A stretch of DNA of 57,273 nucleotides, from assembly GCF_000245335.1 (NCBI RefSeq), contig NZ_JH600277.1:1-57273 (forward strand), written 5' to 3'. The DNA is from Bacillus mojavensis RO-H-1 = KCTC 3706. GTDB taxonomy: Bacteria > Bacillota > Bacilli > Bacillales > Bacillaceae. Position numbers and translations under genes: made by a program. Within the stretch, counting starts at the first letter, position 1. The number at the start of each line of letters is the position of its first letter. Below, in pieces: positions 9,283 through 19,345 of this stretch. Below the pieces are notes generated by a model. That model was not told where the DNA came from, ran no database searches, and saw only the letters and a list, made by a program, of their open reading frames with translations.

Positions 9283-9729
9283 TTGGAGTTTATCGTCTAT
9301 TTAGCCGGGGAAATCCACAGCAATTGGCGTGAGGAAATCAAGGAGAAAACAAAATCACTGAAGCTTCCGATTACGTTTGTCGGCCCGATGGAGCACCACG
9401 ACCGTTCGGACAATATCGGAGAAGAAATTATGGGCGCTCAGCCAAACGCAGTCTATAAGGACGACAAGGCTTCTGATATCAATAACTTCAGAACGGCTGT
9501 CTTGATGAATAAAGCAGACTTTGTGATTGCCTTGTTTGGCGAAAAGTACAAACAATGGAACACAGCAATGGATGCTTCCTATGCTATCGCAAAAGGTAAA
9601 CCCCTGATCATCATTCGTCCTGAATCGCTCCATCACCCATTAAAAGAGCTTTCAAACAAAGCGAATATTACCGTTGAAACGGTGAACCAAGCGATTAAAG
9701 CACTTTCGTATGTATTTGAAACAAAATAA
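9283..9729 (+). CDS. ytoQ: YtoQ-family nucleoside 2-deoxyribosyltransferase-like protein
   Basis: A 148-residue cytoplasmic protein of the YtoQ family, which is related in fold to nucleoside 2-deoxyribosyltransferases. The pattern FIVYLAGEIHSNWR at the N-terminus and MNKADFVIALFG with MDASYAIAKGKP in the C-terminal half fit that fold. I chose the TTG at 9283 because AAGGAGGG ends about 8 bases before it and the length equals that of B. subtilis YtoQ; an ATG at 9256 lies upstream of this ribosome-binding site. It is a single gene between divergent ytpP and convergent ytoP. Its substrate is unknown. The upstream promoter suggests general stress control. Confidence 0.9.
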   Translation: MEFIVYLAGEIHSNWREEIKEKTKSLKLPITFVGPMEHHDRSDNIGEEIMGAQPNAVYKDDKASDINNFRTAVLMNKADFVIALFGEKYKQWNTAMDASYAIAKGKPLIIIRPESLHHPLKELSNKANITVETVNQAIKALSYVFETK

Positions 9730-9779
9730 GAAAAAAGCTTGTCGACATGGCTTACAAGCCTTGCTCAACAAGCTTTTTC
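9730..9779. terminator. Bidirectional terminator between ytoQ and ytoP
   Basis: Inverted repeat GAAAAAAGCTTGT / ACAAGCTTTTTC around a 25-base loop, with T-runs on both strands. Confidence 0.75.
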
Positions 9780-9787
9780 TTCAGGTT

Positions 9788-10861
9788 TTACATATTTTCT
9801 TTAATTGCTTCAACCGTCTGCTTGTCACAGGCAGTTACGAGCTTTATCAGCATTTCTTTTGCCGCAGCGTAATCATCAATATGGATAATAGACGCATTTG
9901 TATGAATGTAGCGGGAGCAGATTCCGATAACTGCCGACGGAACGCCGCTGTTTGAAATATGCACTCTGCCTGCATCTGTTCCGCCGCCGGAAACAAAGTA
10001 TTGATATGGAATCTGATGCGTTTCAGCCATATCCAAAACAAATTCTCTCATTCCTCGGTGCATAACGGTTGTTCTGTCAAGGATGCGCAGCAAAAAGCCC
10101 TTCCCAAGCTGCCCAAACTGCTGTTTATCGCCGCTCATGTCGTTTGCCGGACTGGCATCAAGCGCGAAGAACAAATCCGGTTTGATCATATGAGACGCTG
10201 TCTGCGCGCCTCTTAAGCCGACTTCTTCCTGAACGGTTGCGCCAGCGTAAAGCGTATTCGGCAGTTCTTTTCCTTGCAATTCCTTCAGCAATTCAATGCT
10301 CAATCCGCAGCCGTACCGGTTATCCCACGCTTTTGATAATATTTTCTTTTCATTGGCCATAATGGTAAACGGGCATACAGGGACTACCTGCTGGCCCGGT
10401 TTAATACCGATTTTGATGGCATCTTCCTTATCATCTGCTCCGATATCAATCATCATATTTTTGATATCCATCGGACGGTTTCGCTGAGCATCTGTTAACA
10501 GATGCGGCGGTATGCTTGAAATAACCCCCGGAACCGGGCCATTATCTGTTTGTATTTCCACTCTTTGCGCCAGCAGTACCTGACTCCACCAGCCGCCGAG
10601 CGTTTGGAACCTCAGTAATCCGTTATCTGTAATGGATGTCACCATAAATCCGACTTCATCCATATGTCCAGCCACCATGATTTTCGGCGCGTCCTCTCCG
10701 CCTTTTCTGACTCCGAAAACACTTCCCAGTCTGTCCTGAACGATATCATCGGCATATTTGGCAAGCTCCTGCTTCATAAACGCACGGACCTGATGCTCAT
10801 TGCCCGGCGCTCCGGGAAGCTGCGTCAGTGTTTGGAAAAGCGCTTTCGTTTCTTGATTCAT
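9788..10861 (-). CDS. ytoP: M42-family metallo-aminopeptidase
   Basis: A 357-residue cytoplasmic aminopeptidase of family M42 (glutamyl aminopeptidase/PepA or endoglucanase M type), expected to form a large tetrahedral complex with two metal ions per subunit. Metal and catalytic residues can be seen: H66 and D68 in AGHMDEVG, D180 in WDNRYG, E212/E213 in [11 protein letters not shown]235 in DASPAND, and H320 near the C-terminus. It is monocistronic and divergent from ytzB. The GAGGGG ribosome-binding site is correctly placed. Exact peptide preference is inferred from the family only. Confidence 0.92.
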   Translation of the reverse strand: MNQETKALFQTLTQLPGAPGNEHQVRAFMKQELAKYADDIVQDRLGSVFGVRKGGEDAPKIMVAGHMDEVGFMVTSITDNGLLRFQTLGGWWSQVLLAQRVEIQTDNGPVPGVISSIPPHLLTDAQRNRPMDIKNMMIDIGADDKEDAIKIGIKPGQQVVPVCPFTIMANEKKILSKAWDNRYGCGLSIELLKELQGKELPNTLYAGATVQEEVGLRGAQTASHMIKPDLFFALDASPANDMSGDKQQFGQLGKGFLLRILDRTTVMHRGMREFVLDMAETHQIPYQYFVSGGGTDAGRVHISNSGVPSAVIGICSRYIHTNASIIHIDDYAAAKEMLIKLVTACDKQTVEAIKENM

Positions 10862-10958
10862 GTTTTCCCCTCATTTCTATGTAGTTCTTTTATTTTATTA
10901 GAAAAAATTCTGTTTTCCAAGCACTCTGATTGAATCTGCTCAATGAGCCGCGTATCGC

Positions 10959-10987
10959 TTAACAGGATTTGGCGGTTTCTGTATAAT
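10959..10987 (+). promoter_or_regulatory. SigA promoter of ytzB
   Basis: TTAACA (10959-10964), a 17-base spacer, and a perfect TATAAT (10982-10987). Confidence 0.75.
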
Positions 10988-11018
10988 GAAAGTACGATCA
11001 ATCAGGAGGTGCTTTATT

Positions 11019-11336
11019 TTGAAATTGCGTCATCTTCTTTTAGGAGCAGGACTTGGCATTTGTACGGCTGTTGTTGTGAAACAATATGTGATGAAGCCTT
11101 ATATTTCTTCAGAAAGAGCGCTTCGTATCGTAAAATCCGCTTTTAAACAGCGTGGGCCGATTGATGGATCATGGATCTACACCCAGCCGGAGCCCTACAA
11201 TGTGAATGGGGAAACCGTGCAGGTGTACAAGACCGGTGTTACACGGTCAGCTTTTGGAGAACTAGAGCAATATGAAGTGATGGTGGATGCGAAAACGGGG
11301 AGAATTGTAGATGTCATTGATACAATCGCGTCTTAA
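11019..11336 (+). CDS. ytzB: PepSY-domain small protein YtzB
   Basis: A 105-residue protein with a short hydrophobic N-terminus (HLLLGAGLGICTAVVV, a membrane anchor or signal) and one PepSY domain (about residues 30-100) ending in the typical YEVMVDAKTGRIVDVI. PepSY domains are often secreted and are thought to inhibit proteases. The start is a TTG at 11019, nine bases after AGGAGG; an in-frame ATG at 10986 overlaps the promoter -10 and cannot be used. The partner is unknown. Confidence 0.9.
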   Translation: MKLRHLLLGAGLGICTAVVVKQYVMKPYISSERALRIVKSAFKQRGPIDGSWIYTQPEPYNVNGETVQVYKTGVTRSAFGELEQYEVMVDAKTGRIVDVIDTIAS

Positions 11337-11359
11337 CACCGGACAAGCGTAAAAGAGAG

Positions 11360-11387
11360 GAGCCGCTGCCCATGCAGCGGCTCTTTA
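11360..11387. terminator. Terminator between ytzB and malS
   Basis: Perfect 10-bp stem GAGCCGCTGC / GCAGCGGCTC with a CCAT loop and TTTATATT after it. Flanking A/T runs let it act in both directions. Confidence 0.85.
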
Positions 11388-11389
11388 TA

Positions 11390-13090
11390 TTATATCGCTC
11401 GAATCGGTTTGTATACCGGATACCACATCGCGTCCTGCACAGCCTGAATGATGTCCTCAGGCTCTTCAGTGGCCACGCCTTCCTTAATGGCGGTTTTAGC
11501 AACTTCAACTGCAACCGTTGCCGATACAGTCCGTAAATCTTCCACCTTCGGAAGCATCGGTGCGCCAGGCACTCCAACATTGACCATACTTGCGATCGCA
11601 CGGGCACACGCTTCAAACATGCTGTCTGTAATCAATTTTGATTTGGTGACAATTGTACCAAGCCCAAGCCCCGGGAAGACAAGTGCGTTGTTGGCCTGTC
11701 CGATATGATACGTCACGCCGTTATAATCCACAGGCGGGAACGGACTGCCTGTCGTGATAAGCGCACGGCCTTCCGTCCATTCAATTAAATCTTGCGGTTT
11801 TGCTTCAGAAAGAGTCGTCGGATTCGACATTGGCAAAATCGCCGGCCGTTTTACGTGTGAAGCCATTTCTTTTACAATTTCTTCAGTAAATGCACCGGAA
11901 ACTGTTGATGTACCGATGAGAATCGTCGGTTTCGCCTGACGGACCACCTCAAGGAGATCAATACCTCCGCCTTCGCCGTTGCGCTGATAATCTTTCACCT
12001 CATCAGCCTGACGGGCATAAGACTTTTGAAAATCAAGAAGCTGATCCATATCATCTGTTAACAGCCCGTTCCGGTCTATGCACCAAAAGCGCTGGTACGA
12101 TTCTTCCTCACTAAGCCCCTCGCGCACCAATGCTTCACGCAGCTGTTCAGCAATTCCGATTCCGGCCGTACCCGCTCCGAATATCACGACTCTGTGATCC
12201 TTCAGCGGCACTTTTGATGCTTTTGCACAGGATAAAACTGCCGCAAGTGAGACAGCGCCTGTCCCTTGGATATCATCATTAAATGTACATACTTTATCTT
12301 TATAGCGTTTCAGGATGCTGCGCGCATTTTTCGCTCCGAAATCCTCCCAGTGAAGCAATGCATTCGGGAATGTCTCTCTCGCAAGTGAGACATATTCATC
12401 AATAAATTGGTCATAGCGTTCACCGCGCACTCTGGAATGCTGGTTGCCGACATAAAGCGGGTCGTTCAGGAGGCTCTCTTGATTTGTGCCCGCATCCAAA
12501 ACGACAGCCAGCACTCTGCTTGGATCAATTCCTGCAGCTGCCGTGTATACTGCAAGCTTGCCAATTGATATCGCGATACCGCCTACTCCCCAGTCTCCGA
12601 TTCCTAAAATCCCTTCAGCATCGGTTGCGACAATTAAATCAATGGCATCACTTTTGTCTTTAAACTGTTTAAAGGCCTCACTCATGCCTTCTGGGTCATC
12701 GATTGACAGATAGAGCCCTCTCGGCTTCCTGTATTCATGGCTGTATCTCTGAATGGCCGTACCTACTGTCGGCGTGTATACAATCGGGAGCATTTCTCCT
12801 AAGTGGTCATTTAACAAACGGTAAAACAGCGTTTCATTTCGATCGTGCAGTGCTGTCAAATAAACATTTTTACTTAAATCATCCGGCTGTGAGGAAAACT
12901 GTTCGTACGCTCTTTTTGCCTGTTCATCAATGGTTAATACCTTCGGCGGCAAAAAGCCATTTAATCCGAGCGCTTTTCTTTCCTCCTTTGTAAAAGCTAC
13001 TCCTTTGTTCAAAAAAGGAACAGAGAGTACTTCAAGGCCTCTTAATGTTGTCTGAATTTCTCCTTCGTTCGTTACTTCGAATTGTTTCAC
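11390..13090 (-). CDS. malS: NAD-dependent malic enzyme
   Basis: A 566-residue malate dehydrogenase (decarboxylating) of the large SfcA type, converting malate to pyruvate and CO2 with NAD. Family motifs in order: YTPTVG at 105-110, the metal-site FNDDIQGTG at 270-278 and the nucleotide-binding GAGTAGIG at 305-312. The start is GTG, preceded by AAGGAAGAGG. Length equals that of B. subtilis MalS, one of several malic enzymes in that species. It lies downstream of ytnP on the opposite side of a weak 82-base gap, so it probably has its own promoter. It appears intact. Confidence 0.95.
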   Translation of the reverse strand: MKQFEVTNEGEIQTTLRGLEVLSVPFLNKGVAFTKEERKALGLNGFLPPKVLTIDEQAKRAYEQFSSQPDDLSKNVYLTALHDRNETLFYRLLNDHLGEMLPIVYTPTVGTAIQRYSHEYRKPRGLYLSIDDPEGMSEAFKQFKDKSDAIDLIVATDAEGILGIGDWGVGGIAISIGKLAVYTAAAGIDPSRVLAVVLDAGTNQESLLNDPLYVGNQHSRVRGERYDQFIDEYVSLARETFPNALLHWEDFGAKNARSILKRYKDKVCTFNDDIQGTGAVSLAAVLSCAKASKVPLKDHRVVIFGAGTAGIGIAEQLREALVREGLSEEESYQRFWCIDRNGLLTDDMDQLLDFQKSYARQADEVKDYQRNGEGGGIDLLEVVRQAKPTILIGTSTVSGAFTEEIVKEMASHVKRPAILPMSNPTTLSEAKPQDLIEWTEGRALITTGSPFPPVDYNGVTYHIGQANNALVFPGLGLGTIVTKSKLITDSMFEACARAIASMVNVGVPGAPMLPKVEDLRTVSATVAVEVAKTAIKEGVATEEPEDIIQAVQDAMWYPVYKPIRAI

Positions 13091-13172
13091 CCTGCCTCTT
13101 CCTTTCTGAGCATAATTAGTACTAGGTTTGCTTTATTAGCCGGAAATCATGCAGGGTAAACATGAAAATATG

Positions 13173-14018
13173 CTATTGTTTCTTTCGTTTGAGTGATTCT
13201 GTAATCCTTTCGTCCCCATCCCATTTCAGTGCGCGATATTCGGCATCATGATAAAAAATAAACCATGCTTCTTTTTCCGCTGCATACGCCTGCCACTTTT
13301 GCTTTTGCGGTATAGAGGTCATCGGATAATCATCATAAGCCAGCACCCATAATGGATTGCGGTGGGCGTGTGTCGGCATCAAATCCGCCATATGTACCGC
13401 GGTTTCACCCGCATCCTCACATACAAGAACACAGTGGCCGTCACTGTGGCCCCCGGTATGATGCAGTGTAACTCCCTCTGTTATGGAGCAGGTGTTTTCA
13501 AAGGTTTTCACTTGGGCGGCAACAGCCTCCCAGTTTTCTTTCCAGTAGGTATTTTTCGATCTGATATTCGGATGGCGCATTTCATACCATTCAACAGATG
13601 AAGCGTAAATAACGGCATTTGGAAAAACCGGAACCAGTTTATCACCTTCGTATTCCGTCAATCCGCACGCATGATCAAAATGAAGGTGTGTCATGGCGAT
13701 CACGTGAATATCTTCAACTGTTAATCCGAGCGCTGCTAATGATGTTTTCACATTGGATTCTTGAGTCACACCGTAGTTTCTTTTTTGTTTTTCAGTCAGC
13801 TTGCCGGACCCGATACCGGCATCGACGATCACGTTTTTCCCGTCCTTTTGAATAAGAATCGGATCTGTCCTTAGTTCAATCTGGTTTTTTTCATTGACTG
13901 GATATTTTTTTGACCATAACGGCTTTGGAACAACACCGAACATGGCTCCTCCGTCCATGTGAGTCACCCCTCCGTCAAGCCAGGTTAACGTCGTGTTTCC
14001 AATTTTCATCGTTTCCAT
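13173..14018 (-). CDS. ytnP: Metallo-beta-lactamase-fold lactonase-like protein (quorum quenching)
   Basis: A 281-residue metallo-beta-lactamase-fold hydrolase with the zinc motif HLHFDH (H111, H113, D115, H116), HTGGHSDGH near 193-201, and the later metal ligand Asp in VHMADL. It resembles acyl-homoserine lactonases. B. subtilis YtnP has been reported to disturb signalling and antibiotic production in Streptomyces. I place the start at the ATG for METMKIGN, which gives the B. subtilis length; the open frame extends upstream through the trmB terminator, which rules out a longer protein. The natural substrate is not proven by sequence. Confidence 0.9.
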   Translation of the reverse strand: METMKIGNTTLTWLDGGVTHMDGGAMFGVVPKPLWSKKYPVNEKNQIELRTDPILIQKDGKNVIVDAGIGSGKLTEKQKRNYGVTQESNVKTSLAALGLTVEDIHVIAMTHLHFDHACGLTEYEGDKLVPVFPNAVIYASSVEWYEMRHPNIRSKNTYWKENWEAVAAQVKTFENTCSITEGVTLHHTGGHSDGHCVLVCEDAGETAVHMADLMPTHAHRNPLWVLAYDDYPMTSIPQKQKWQAYAAEKEAWFIFYHDAEYRALKWDGDERITESLKRKKQ

Positions 14019-14060
14019 TTTCATCCCCCCTGTCATCATCGTAGCAAACAGCGCATAAAA

Positions 14061-14090
14061 AAAACAGACTCCTGCGTCAGAGTCTGTTTT
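14061..14090 (-). terminator. Terminator of trmB
   Basis: AAAACAGACTC / GAGTCTGTTTT, an 11-bp stem overlapping the trmB stop codon, followed by T8 on the minus strand. Confidence 0.85.
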
Positions 14091-14731
14091 ACGCTCTCCA
14101 TTCAACTTCAGCCCGATAAATCGGCTGGCCGAGTGCTGAGAATTTTTCTTCATATTCTGTCATGATGTTATCTTCCATATCGCTGTTATGCAGATCAAGA
14201 CTGACATATGTCAGCAGCAATCCGTATTCCGAGAAGCTTTTCAGCGAGTACTCAAACAGACCGCGGTTGTCTGTTTTAAAATGAATTGCTCCGCCTTTCC
14301 CCATCACTTCTTCATATTTCTTGATAAAATGGGAATACGTGAGACGGCGTTTTTCGTGGCGTTTTTTCGGCCAAGGATCAGAAAAGTTCAAGTACACCCG
14401 TTTGACTTCACCCGGCTCAAACACGTCTGTCAGCGTGTCCGCATCTATATTCAAAAGCTTCACATTCGGCGCTTCGCTATCTTTTACTTTCTGGACAGCA
14501 GTTACAATGACGCTTTTAAATAACTCAATGCCAATATAATTAATGTCGGGATTTTGTTTGGCCATTCCGGAAATAAATTGCCCTTTTCCTGTACCAACCT
14601 CGATATGGATCGGATTGTCGTTGCCAAACACTGTATTCCATTTTCCTTTATAATCAGCAGGATTGCTGATGGCAATATCTGCGTTTTCAGACCAAAAAGT
14701 CATCAGCCCAAGGCTTGTGTCGCATTCTCAT
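14089..14731 (-). pseudogene. trmB: tRNA (guanine46-N7)-methyltransferase, frameshifted near its 5' end
   Basis: TrmB methylates G46 of tRNA with SAM. The SAM motif EVGTGKGQF and the tRNA-site motif DPWPKKRH are intact. The natural start is the ATG at 14731 ([10 protein letters not shown]), eight bases after AGAGGTG. One extra base near 14692-14698 (forward CCAAAAAG; either the A-run or the CC) throws this N-terminus into a stop after 14 residues. Removing it restores 213 residues, the B. subtilis length. The remaining frame (14089-14703) begins at an internal ATG without a ribosome-binding site and lacks the conserved N-terminal RMRHKPW. A sequencing error is the likeliest cause, so a working gene is probable. 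Confidence 0.85.
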
Positions 14732-14821
14732 ATGATTGACACCTCTATCTATTATTTCGACTAACAACATACCATGAATTAAAAAGACCCGCAAGCTTGT
14801 TTTTAAAGGTGTGCCTTCACA

Positions 14822-14854
14822 TAAAAAAAGAGGTTCCCGTCTGTCGGAACACTC
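14822..14854 (-). terminator. Minus-strand terminator in the trmB-ytzH gap (end of ytmP transcript?)
   Basis: On the minus strand GAG-T-GTTCC, an 8-base loop, GGAAC-CTC and then seven T. The only minus-strand gene upstream is ytmP, on the far side of ytzH. Confidence 0.6.
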
Positions 14855-14927
14855 GTGTCTCATGCATAAAACCATCCTGTTTTGAACAATTTAACCCGTA
14901 AGATACTGAAGGGATGTGTACCGTTTT

Positions 14928-15206
14928 ATGGGTTTAAATTACGAGAATCAAGTTGATCTATTGAAGGACATTTTAACTGACCATCAATTAGACTGCTGCG
15001 GAACCGTTGCCGAGTACGAACAGCTTGAACGTGTGATTAAATCGCTGATGGCAAACACCGAGATCGATTCACACTTAAAAAACGTGCTGGAAGATGTGTA
15101 CCGATACAGCCAATCAGGAATATCGTCCAAATCCATCGACTCACACATACAAGAGCACCAGAACAGCTTGTCTCAATGGGTAGAGGAAATGGATTCATAT
15201 TCCTGA
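14928..15206 (+). CDS. ytzH: Small conserved Bacillus protein YtzH
   Basis: A 92-residue acidic, mostly helical soluble protein (MGLNYENQVDLL ... WVEEMDSYS), a Bacillus-specific family of unknown function. The ribosome-binding site is poor (GAAGGGAT about 14 bases before the ATG). A GTG at 14916 would sit too close to it, so the start is not certain. The stop codon ends at 15206, directly abutting the ytmP stop (15207) on the other strand, and no terminator lies between them. The two mRNAs must therefore overlap at their 3' ends. Confidence 0.85.
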   Translation: MGLNYENQVDLLKDILTDHQLDCCGTVAEYEQLERVIKSLMANTEIDSHLKNVLEDVYRYSQSGISSKSIDSHIQEHQNSLSQWVEEMDSYS

Positions 15207-16004
15207 TTATTGAACAATTCGCTTCATCAGCATATGAAGTTCTTCCATTGCATCATGGAATTCTTTATCGTTTCCTTTGGATTTATGCCAGGCAATGTAA
15301 GTGATTGTTTCAGATAGCACATACCATGCCATTCTTAACCGAAGGCCTTCCGTTAACTCGATGCCGTACATGCCCAGCCAGCTCTCCCAAGCTGGCTTTT
15401 CAACGTAATGGTACAGCAATGGCCCTAGATCCATCGCCGGGTCAGCGATCATGGCGCCGTCCCAGTCAATTAAATACAGCTGGTTGTCTTCAGACAATAG
15501 CCAGTTATTATGATTGACATCACAATGGCAAACGACTTTCTCACCGAAATGCACTTCATGCAGATGATCTTCTAAATACGTAATCCCTTCTTGAATCAGC
15601 GGCGAAGTTTGCTGCACAGCAAATACAGCCTGTTTAAGCTGAGACAGCAGAGCCCCTGGATTCAGCGGTTCCTTTCCAAGTCTCTTCAGCATGTCCAGCA
15701 AGGCCTTTGATGTGTGTATTTTACGAAGCAATTCAGCAACGGACCGTCCGCTCATGTCTTTCGGCTTCAGCTCTCTGCCGGTCATCCAGTGCTGGGCCGT
15801 AATGACATCCCCATTCTCCATCCGTTTTGTCCAAACCAGCTTAGGAACAATGCCTTCGGCGGATAAAACAGCTAAAAAAGGTGAGCTATTACGTTTTAAA
15901 AAAAGCTGCTGCCCGTTATGTTTCGCATAATATGCATCTCCTGTAGCTCCTCCGGCGGGGAAGATCTCCCAATCGCTACCTAGTAATTGTCCCAACCAGT
16001 TCAT
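15207..16004 (-). CDS. ytmP: APH/choline-kinase-family phosphotransferase YtmP
   Basis: A kinase-like protein of about 265 residues in the aminoglycoside phosphotransferase/choline kinase family. The Brenner motif HCDVNHNNWLL holds the catalytic Asp, and the metal-binding motif follows in LIDWDGAMIADP. It is cytoplasmic. I chose the ATG for MNWLGQLL (16004); a TTG four codons upstream (16016) lies too close to the weak GATGGG. The substrate is unknown; in some Firmicutes this family is linked to choline or thiamine phosphorylation. It runs head-on into ytzH with no terminator between. Confidence 0.88.
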   Translation of the reverse strand: MNWLGQLLGSDWEIFPAGGATGDAYYAKHNGQQLFLKRNSSPFLAVLSAEGIVPKLVWTKRMENGDVITAQHWMTGRELKPKDMSGRSVAELLRKIHTSKALLDMLKRLGKEPLNPGALLSQLKQAVFAVQQTSPLIQEGITYLEDHLHEVHFGEKVVCHCDVNHNNWLLSEDNQLYLIDWDGAMIADPAMDLGPLLYHYVEKPAWESWLGMYGIELTEGLRLRMAWYVLSETITYIAWHKSKGNDKEFHDAMEELHMLMKRIVQ

Positions 16005-16108
16005 ATCAATGTTCAACCCATCATTTCTTAAAATATTTTAGAATAAGGCCTATTCGTCTTCAGTGTATCCAGCGAATGCCTTTTTCGTACGAATCGTATG
16101 AAAAATAA

Positions 16109-16157
16109 AAAAGACAGCTATTGAGAGTCTCATATGCTAATCAATAGCCGTCTTTTA
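16109..16157 (-). terminator. Terminator downstream of amyX
   Basis: Inverted repeat AAAAGAC-A-GCTATTGA / TCAATAGC-C-GTCTTTT with one symmetric mismatch and T-runs on both sides. It separates amyX from ytmP. Confidence 0.8.
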
Positions 16158-16205
16158 AATTTTAGCGCTATAGCACAAACTTCGTCAAGCAAAACTCGTA
16201 AGATC

Positions 16206-18342
16206 TCATGCTAAATATAAGATAACCGTTCCGATGCCGTTTACAGCAACCGCTTTCTTGATTTCTCCCGGATCAGCGCAAAACCCGTCAGTATCACATA
16301 GAAGCCGGTAAGCCTTATCTTTCGGCAGCTGCCATATAACAGAATCAGGGCTGGCATGATGGATGACAATGATTTCTTCCCATTCGTCGATTGCGCCGAG
16401 GCCAAACAGCCGGTATACAATAAGGTGCTCTTTGAGAGCCAGGCATTCAAGGCTGCGCTGAATATCCGCTGATGACGTAAGCCGGAATGCCGGATGCGCT
16501 TTTCTGAGCGAAATCAGCTTGCGGACATAATCAGCATCTTGCATGAATGTTTCACGCCGCGACCAGTCCAGCTGGTTGATGCTGTCACTGGATTGATAGC
16601 TGTTTTCCACCCCCTGCTTCGTCCGGAAAAATTCCTGTCCGCTGTGAATAAACGGAACTCCCTGGGCCAGCAAAATGATTGCAGTCGCCAGCTTTTGCCG
16701 GCTTCTCTTTCGGCTGTCACTTTCTTGTGGAAGCGCGAGGCTCATTTTATCCCAAAATGTGTGGTTGTCATGCGACTCGACATAATTGATAGATTGGCTC
16801 GGCGCAGACACAAGCGGAGCTGTCTCTTTCCATCCGGAAGATCCGGCAATCCCATGCATGACTGTTTCCGCTTTTTCGCCGTTCCCAAGGGCAAAACCCG
16901 CCGCCGCGATTTGAAAGGTATTCCCTTTAACAGCGTCACGAAACGAATCATTAAAAAAACCGACGCCCGGCATTTTTGAGGCATTCGCCAATGTCGCTTT
17001 CTGATCAGGCGGCAGCGGTGTTGCCAAATCCCAGCCTTCCCCAAAGAGAAGGATTCCGGGCTTTACCTCAAATGCTTTTTCTTTTTATATGAAGAACCGT
17101 TTCGATATCTAAGATGCCGAGCAGATCAAAGCGGAAGCCGTCGACATCGTATTCCTTGAGCCAATACAGGACGCAATCCGTAATGAATTTTCTCGCCATC
17201 CGCCTTTCTGAGGCGATGTCATTCCCGACGCCGGTGCCATTTGAAGGCATCCCGAATTGATCATGCCGGAAGAAATAACCGGGCACCGTTTTTTCAAAGG
17301 GCGAGTGCTCTCTTTGATATACATGGTTATAAACAACATCCAGGATGACACGCAGGCCATGCCGATGCAGGGTGTGAATCATTTGTTTTACTTCTTTGTT
17401 TCTTGTCTGAGGGTCGTGAGGATTGGAGGCATAGCTTCCCTCCGGGGCGAAAAAATGAAGCGGATTATAGCCCCAATTGTAGGCGGCAAGCGGGGTTTCT
17501 TCATTAACTCCGGCATAATCGTTTACCGGCAAAAGCTCGATATGCGTAACGCCAAGCTCTTTTAAATAAGAAAGTCCTGTAGAACTGCCATTTTTCGTTT
17601 GAGTGCCAGTTTCAGCAAGCGCCGCATACTTCCCCTTGTTCTTCATACCGCTATTTTCATGAATGGAGAAGTCACGGACGTGCATCTCATAAATAATGGC
17701 ATCAACGGGGTCTGAAAATGGTGTAAGCGAAGGAGCCGAGTTTGCTTGATCTGGGCGCAGCACGACCCCCTTCTCTCCGTTGACCGTCACAGCCTTTGCA
17801 TACGGATCCACCGTTTCTGTCCATTCTAAATTGTTGCAGATCCAGTACACATACTCATAGCCGTGCAGATCTCCAACCACTGTAACGGCGTATACTCCAT
17901 TTTCCATTCTTGTCATTTGGAACGTATGCCCGCTTTTTTCGGGATGTGACAGCTTGACGGCAGCTGACGTCGCAGCAGGCGCCCATACTTTAAATTCAGT
18001 ATAATCCGAAGTGTAAACAGCTCCGAGCTCTCCGTCATAATAAAATGCAGCATCAAACGGATCCGTCCTGATCACTGCCCCGATTTGGAGATCGGTTACT
18101 CCGCCGCCGGATGCTTTGACATAATGCGTTTTCCCGAAAGTGACCGGCTGCTCAGCTACACATACATACTTGTATTTCCCTTCTATTTTCCATTCCTGAC
18201 TGACTGTCAGAGGAATTTCCCCTGTATCTGTCTCTAACTGAAAAGGCGGCGTAAAGGTATCTTTTTGATCAGCAGGGATCAGAACCGTAATGATATTCAT
18301 TTCATCGGCATACGCTTCAAAGCGGCGTTGGATACTGACCAT
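16206..18342 (-). pseudogene. amyX: Type I pullulanase, split by a +1 frameshift
   Basis: A GH13 pullulanase that cleaves alpha-1,6 links in pullulan or glycogen-type branches. It has an N-terminal carbohydrate/early-set region, the type I signature YNWGYNP, and the catalytic nucleophile D406 in DGFRFDLLG. The frame then breaks after about residue 420. Sequence after the break holds the acid/base GEGWD and the ESHDNHT motif. One extra base in the T5 run at 17082-17086 (A5 on the coding strand) is enough; removing it gives an uninterrupted protein of 711 residues (B. subtilis 718). As read, neither half has the full active site. The start is the ATG at 18342, after GGAGGAG. ytlR lies 25 bases upstream, so the two are probably co-transcribed. 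Confidence 0.88.
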
Positions 18343-18367
18343 CAGAATCTCTCTCCTCCAAAAACGT

Positions 18368-19297
18368 TTATGTTTTGATCCGTAACGGTGAGGGACTCGA
18401 TGCCAGACGGAATGGGGTTGTACCCATGATTTCTCCGTCAGCATGGAACGGAATTTTGTCCTTCGTGTAAAACGTAATGTCTTTCGCTTTAAACATCGTC
18501 ACGCCGTCCATTTTGGTGTGTTTTCCAAATGTCATCAAGCATAAAAACCAATACTTTTTCAAAAACGGCAGATTCTCAACAATGATGATATCAAATGCCT
18601 GTTCGCGCGGATTCGCAAGCGGGGCCGCCTTCATGCCGCCTCCGTAAAACGGATGATTGGAGACGACCGCAAACCAGACATGATGAAATTCCTGTGTCTC
18701 TCCTTCAATTGTACAAGCCAACGAAAACGGCTTAAAGGTAGCCGACGCGTACAAATGGGATAGCGGATAGACAAGAAAGCGGAGGCGCAGAAAATGGATC
18801 GCCCGTTTGAATGGAAATTCCAATGCCTTTTTATTGACGTATGCGTCAAAGCCGATTCCGATATGATTCAAAAAATAAAGAACCTGCGATTTATCCTGAA
18901 GCAAATTAACGCTTCCTAAATGAAACGTTCGCGTTAACGGACGCTTCAGCTGTCTGATTTCCTGAATCAGGTCTATTTTCTTAATGGAGAATCCTCTGGA
19001 AAAATCATTGTACGCGCCAGCCGGCACAAAACTCAGTTCGATATCATCAACATCTTTCAGTCCGTTGACGACTTCGTGCATCGTTCCGTCTCCGCCAATA
19101 ACAATCAGGCGTTTCAGCTTATATTCCTGCATCGTTGAAATTTGCCGGGCGAGAACCTCGGCGTGTCCCGGATGCTCAGTTAAAAATGAGCGGTGCTCAA
19201 TCTTTCGTTTCAGTAATTCCTTTTGTATCGACTTCCAAACACGCAGGCCTTTTCGGTGCCCTGCTGCCGGATTAATAATAAAAAACCATTGGCTCAT
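18368..19297 (-). CDS. ytlR: Diacylglycerol/lipid kinase-family protein
   Basis: A 309-residue member of the DagK/YegS lipid kinase family. The ATP-site motif GGDGT is at residues 68-72 and the N-terminal INPAAG strand-loop at 8-13. The C-terminal beta domain ends in HADGE, as in the family. I chose the ATG at 19297, six bases from AGGTGA; a GTG three codons upstream overlaps that site. Together with ytlQ, ytlP and amyX it forms a same-strand run with short gaps. The lipid or sphingoid substrate is not known. Confidence 0.88.
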   Translation of the reverse strand: MSQWFFIINPAAGHRKGLRVWKSIQKELLKRKIEHRSFLTEHPGHAEVLARQISTMQEYKLKRLIVIGGDGTMHEVVNGLKDVDDIELSFVPAGAYNDFSRGFSIKKIDLIQEIRQLKRPLTRTFHLGSVNLLQDKSQVLYFLNHIGIGFDAYVNKKALEFPFKRAIHFLRLRFLVYPLSHLYASATFKPFSLACTIEGETQEFHHVWFAVVSNHPFYGGGMKAAPLANPREQAFDIIIVENLPFLKKYWFLCLMTFGKHTKMDGVTMFKAKDITFYTKDKIPFHADGEIMGTTPFRLASSPSPLRIKT

Positions 19298-19345
19298 CTT
19301 TCTCACCTGCTTATGTTATGAGAAAACCGCTCAAATCGTTCTGCT

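Noticed and set aside
10986..11018. Upstream ATG extending ytzB by 11 codons
   Set aside because: The ATG overlaps the promoter TATAAT, and AGGAGG lies further downstream, in front of the TTG.
17257..17565. 102-codon plus-strand frame opposite amyX
   Set aside because: No ribosome-binding site or promoter, and it mirrors coding sequence on the other strand.
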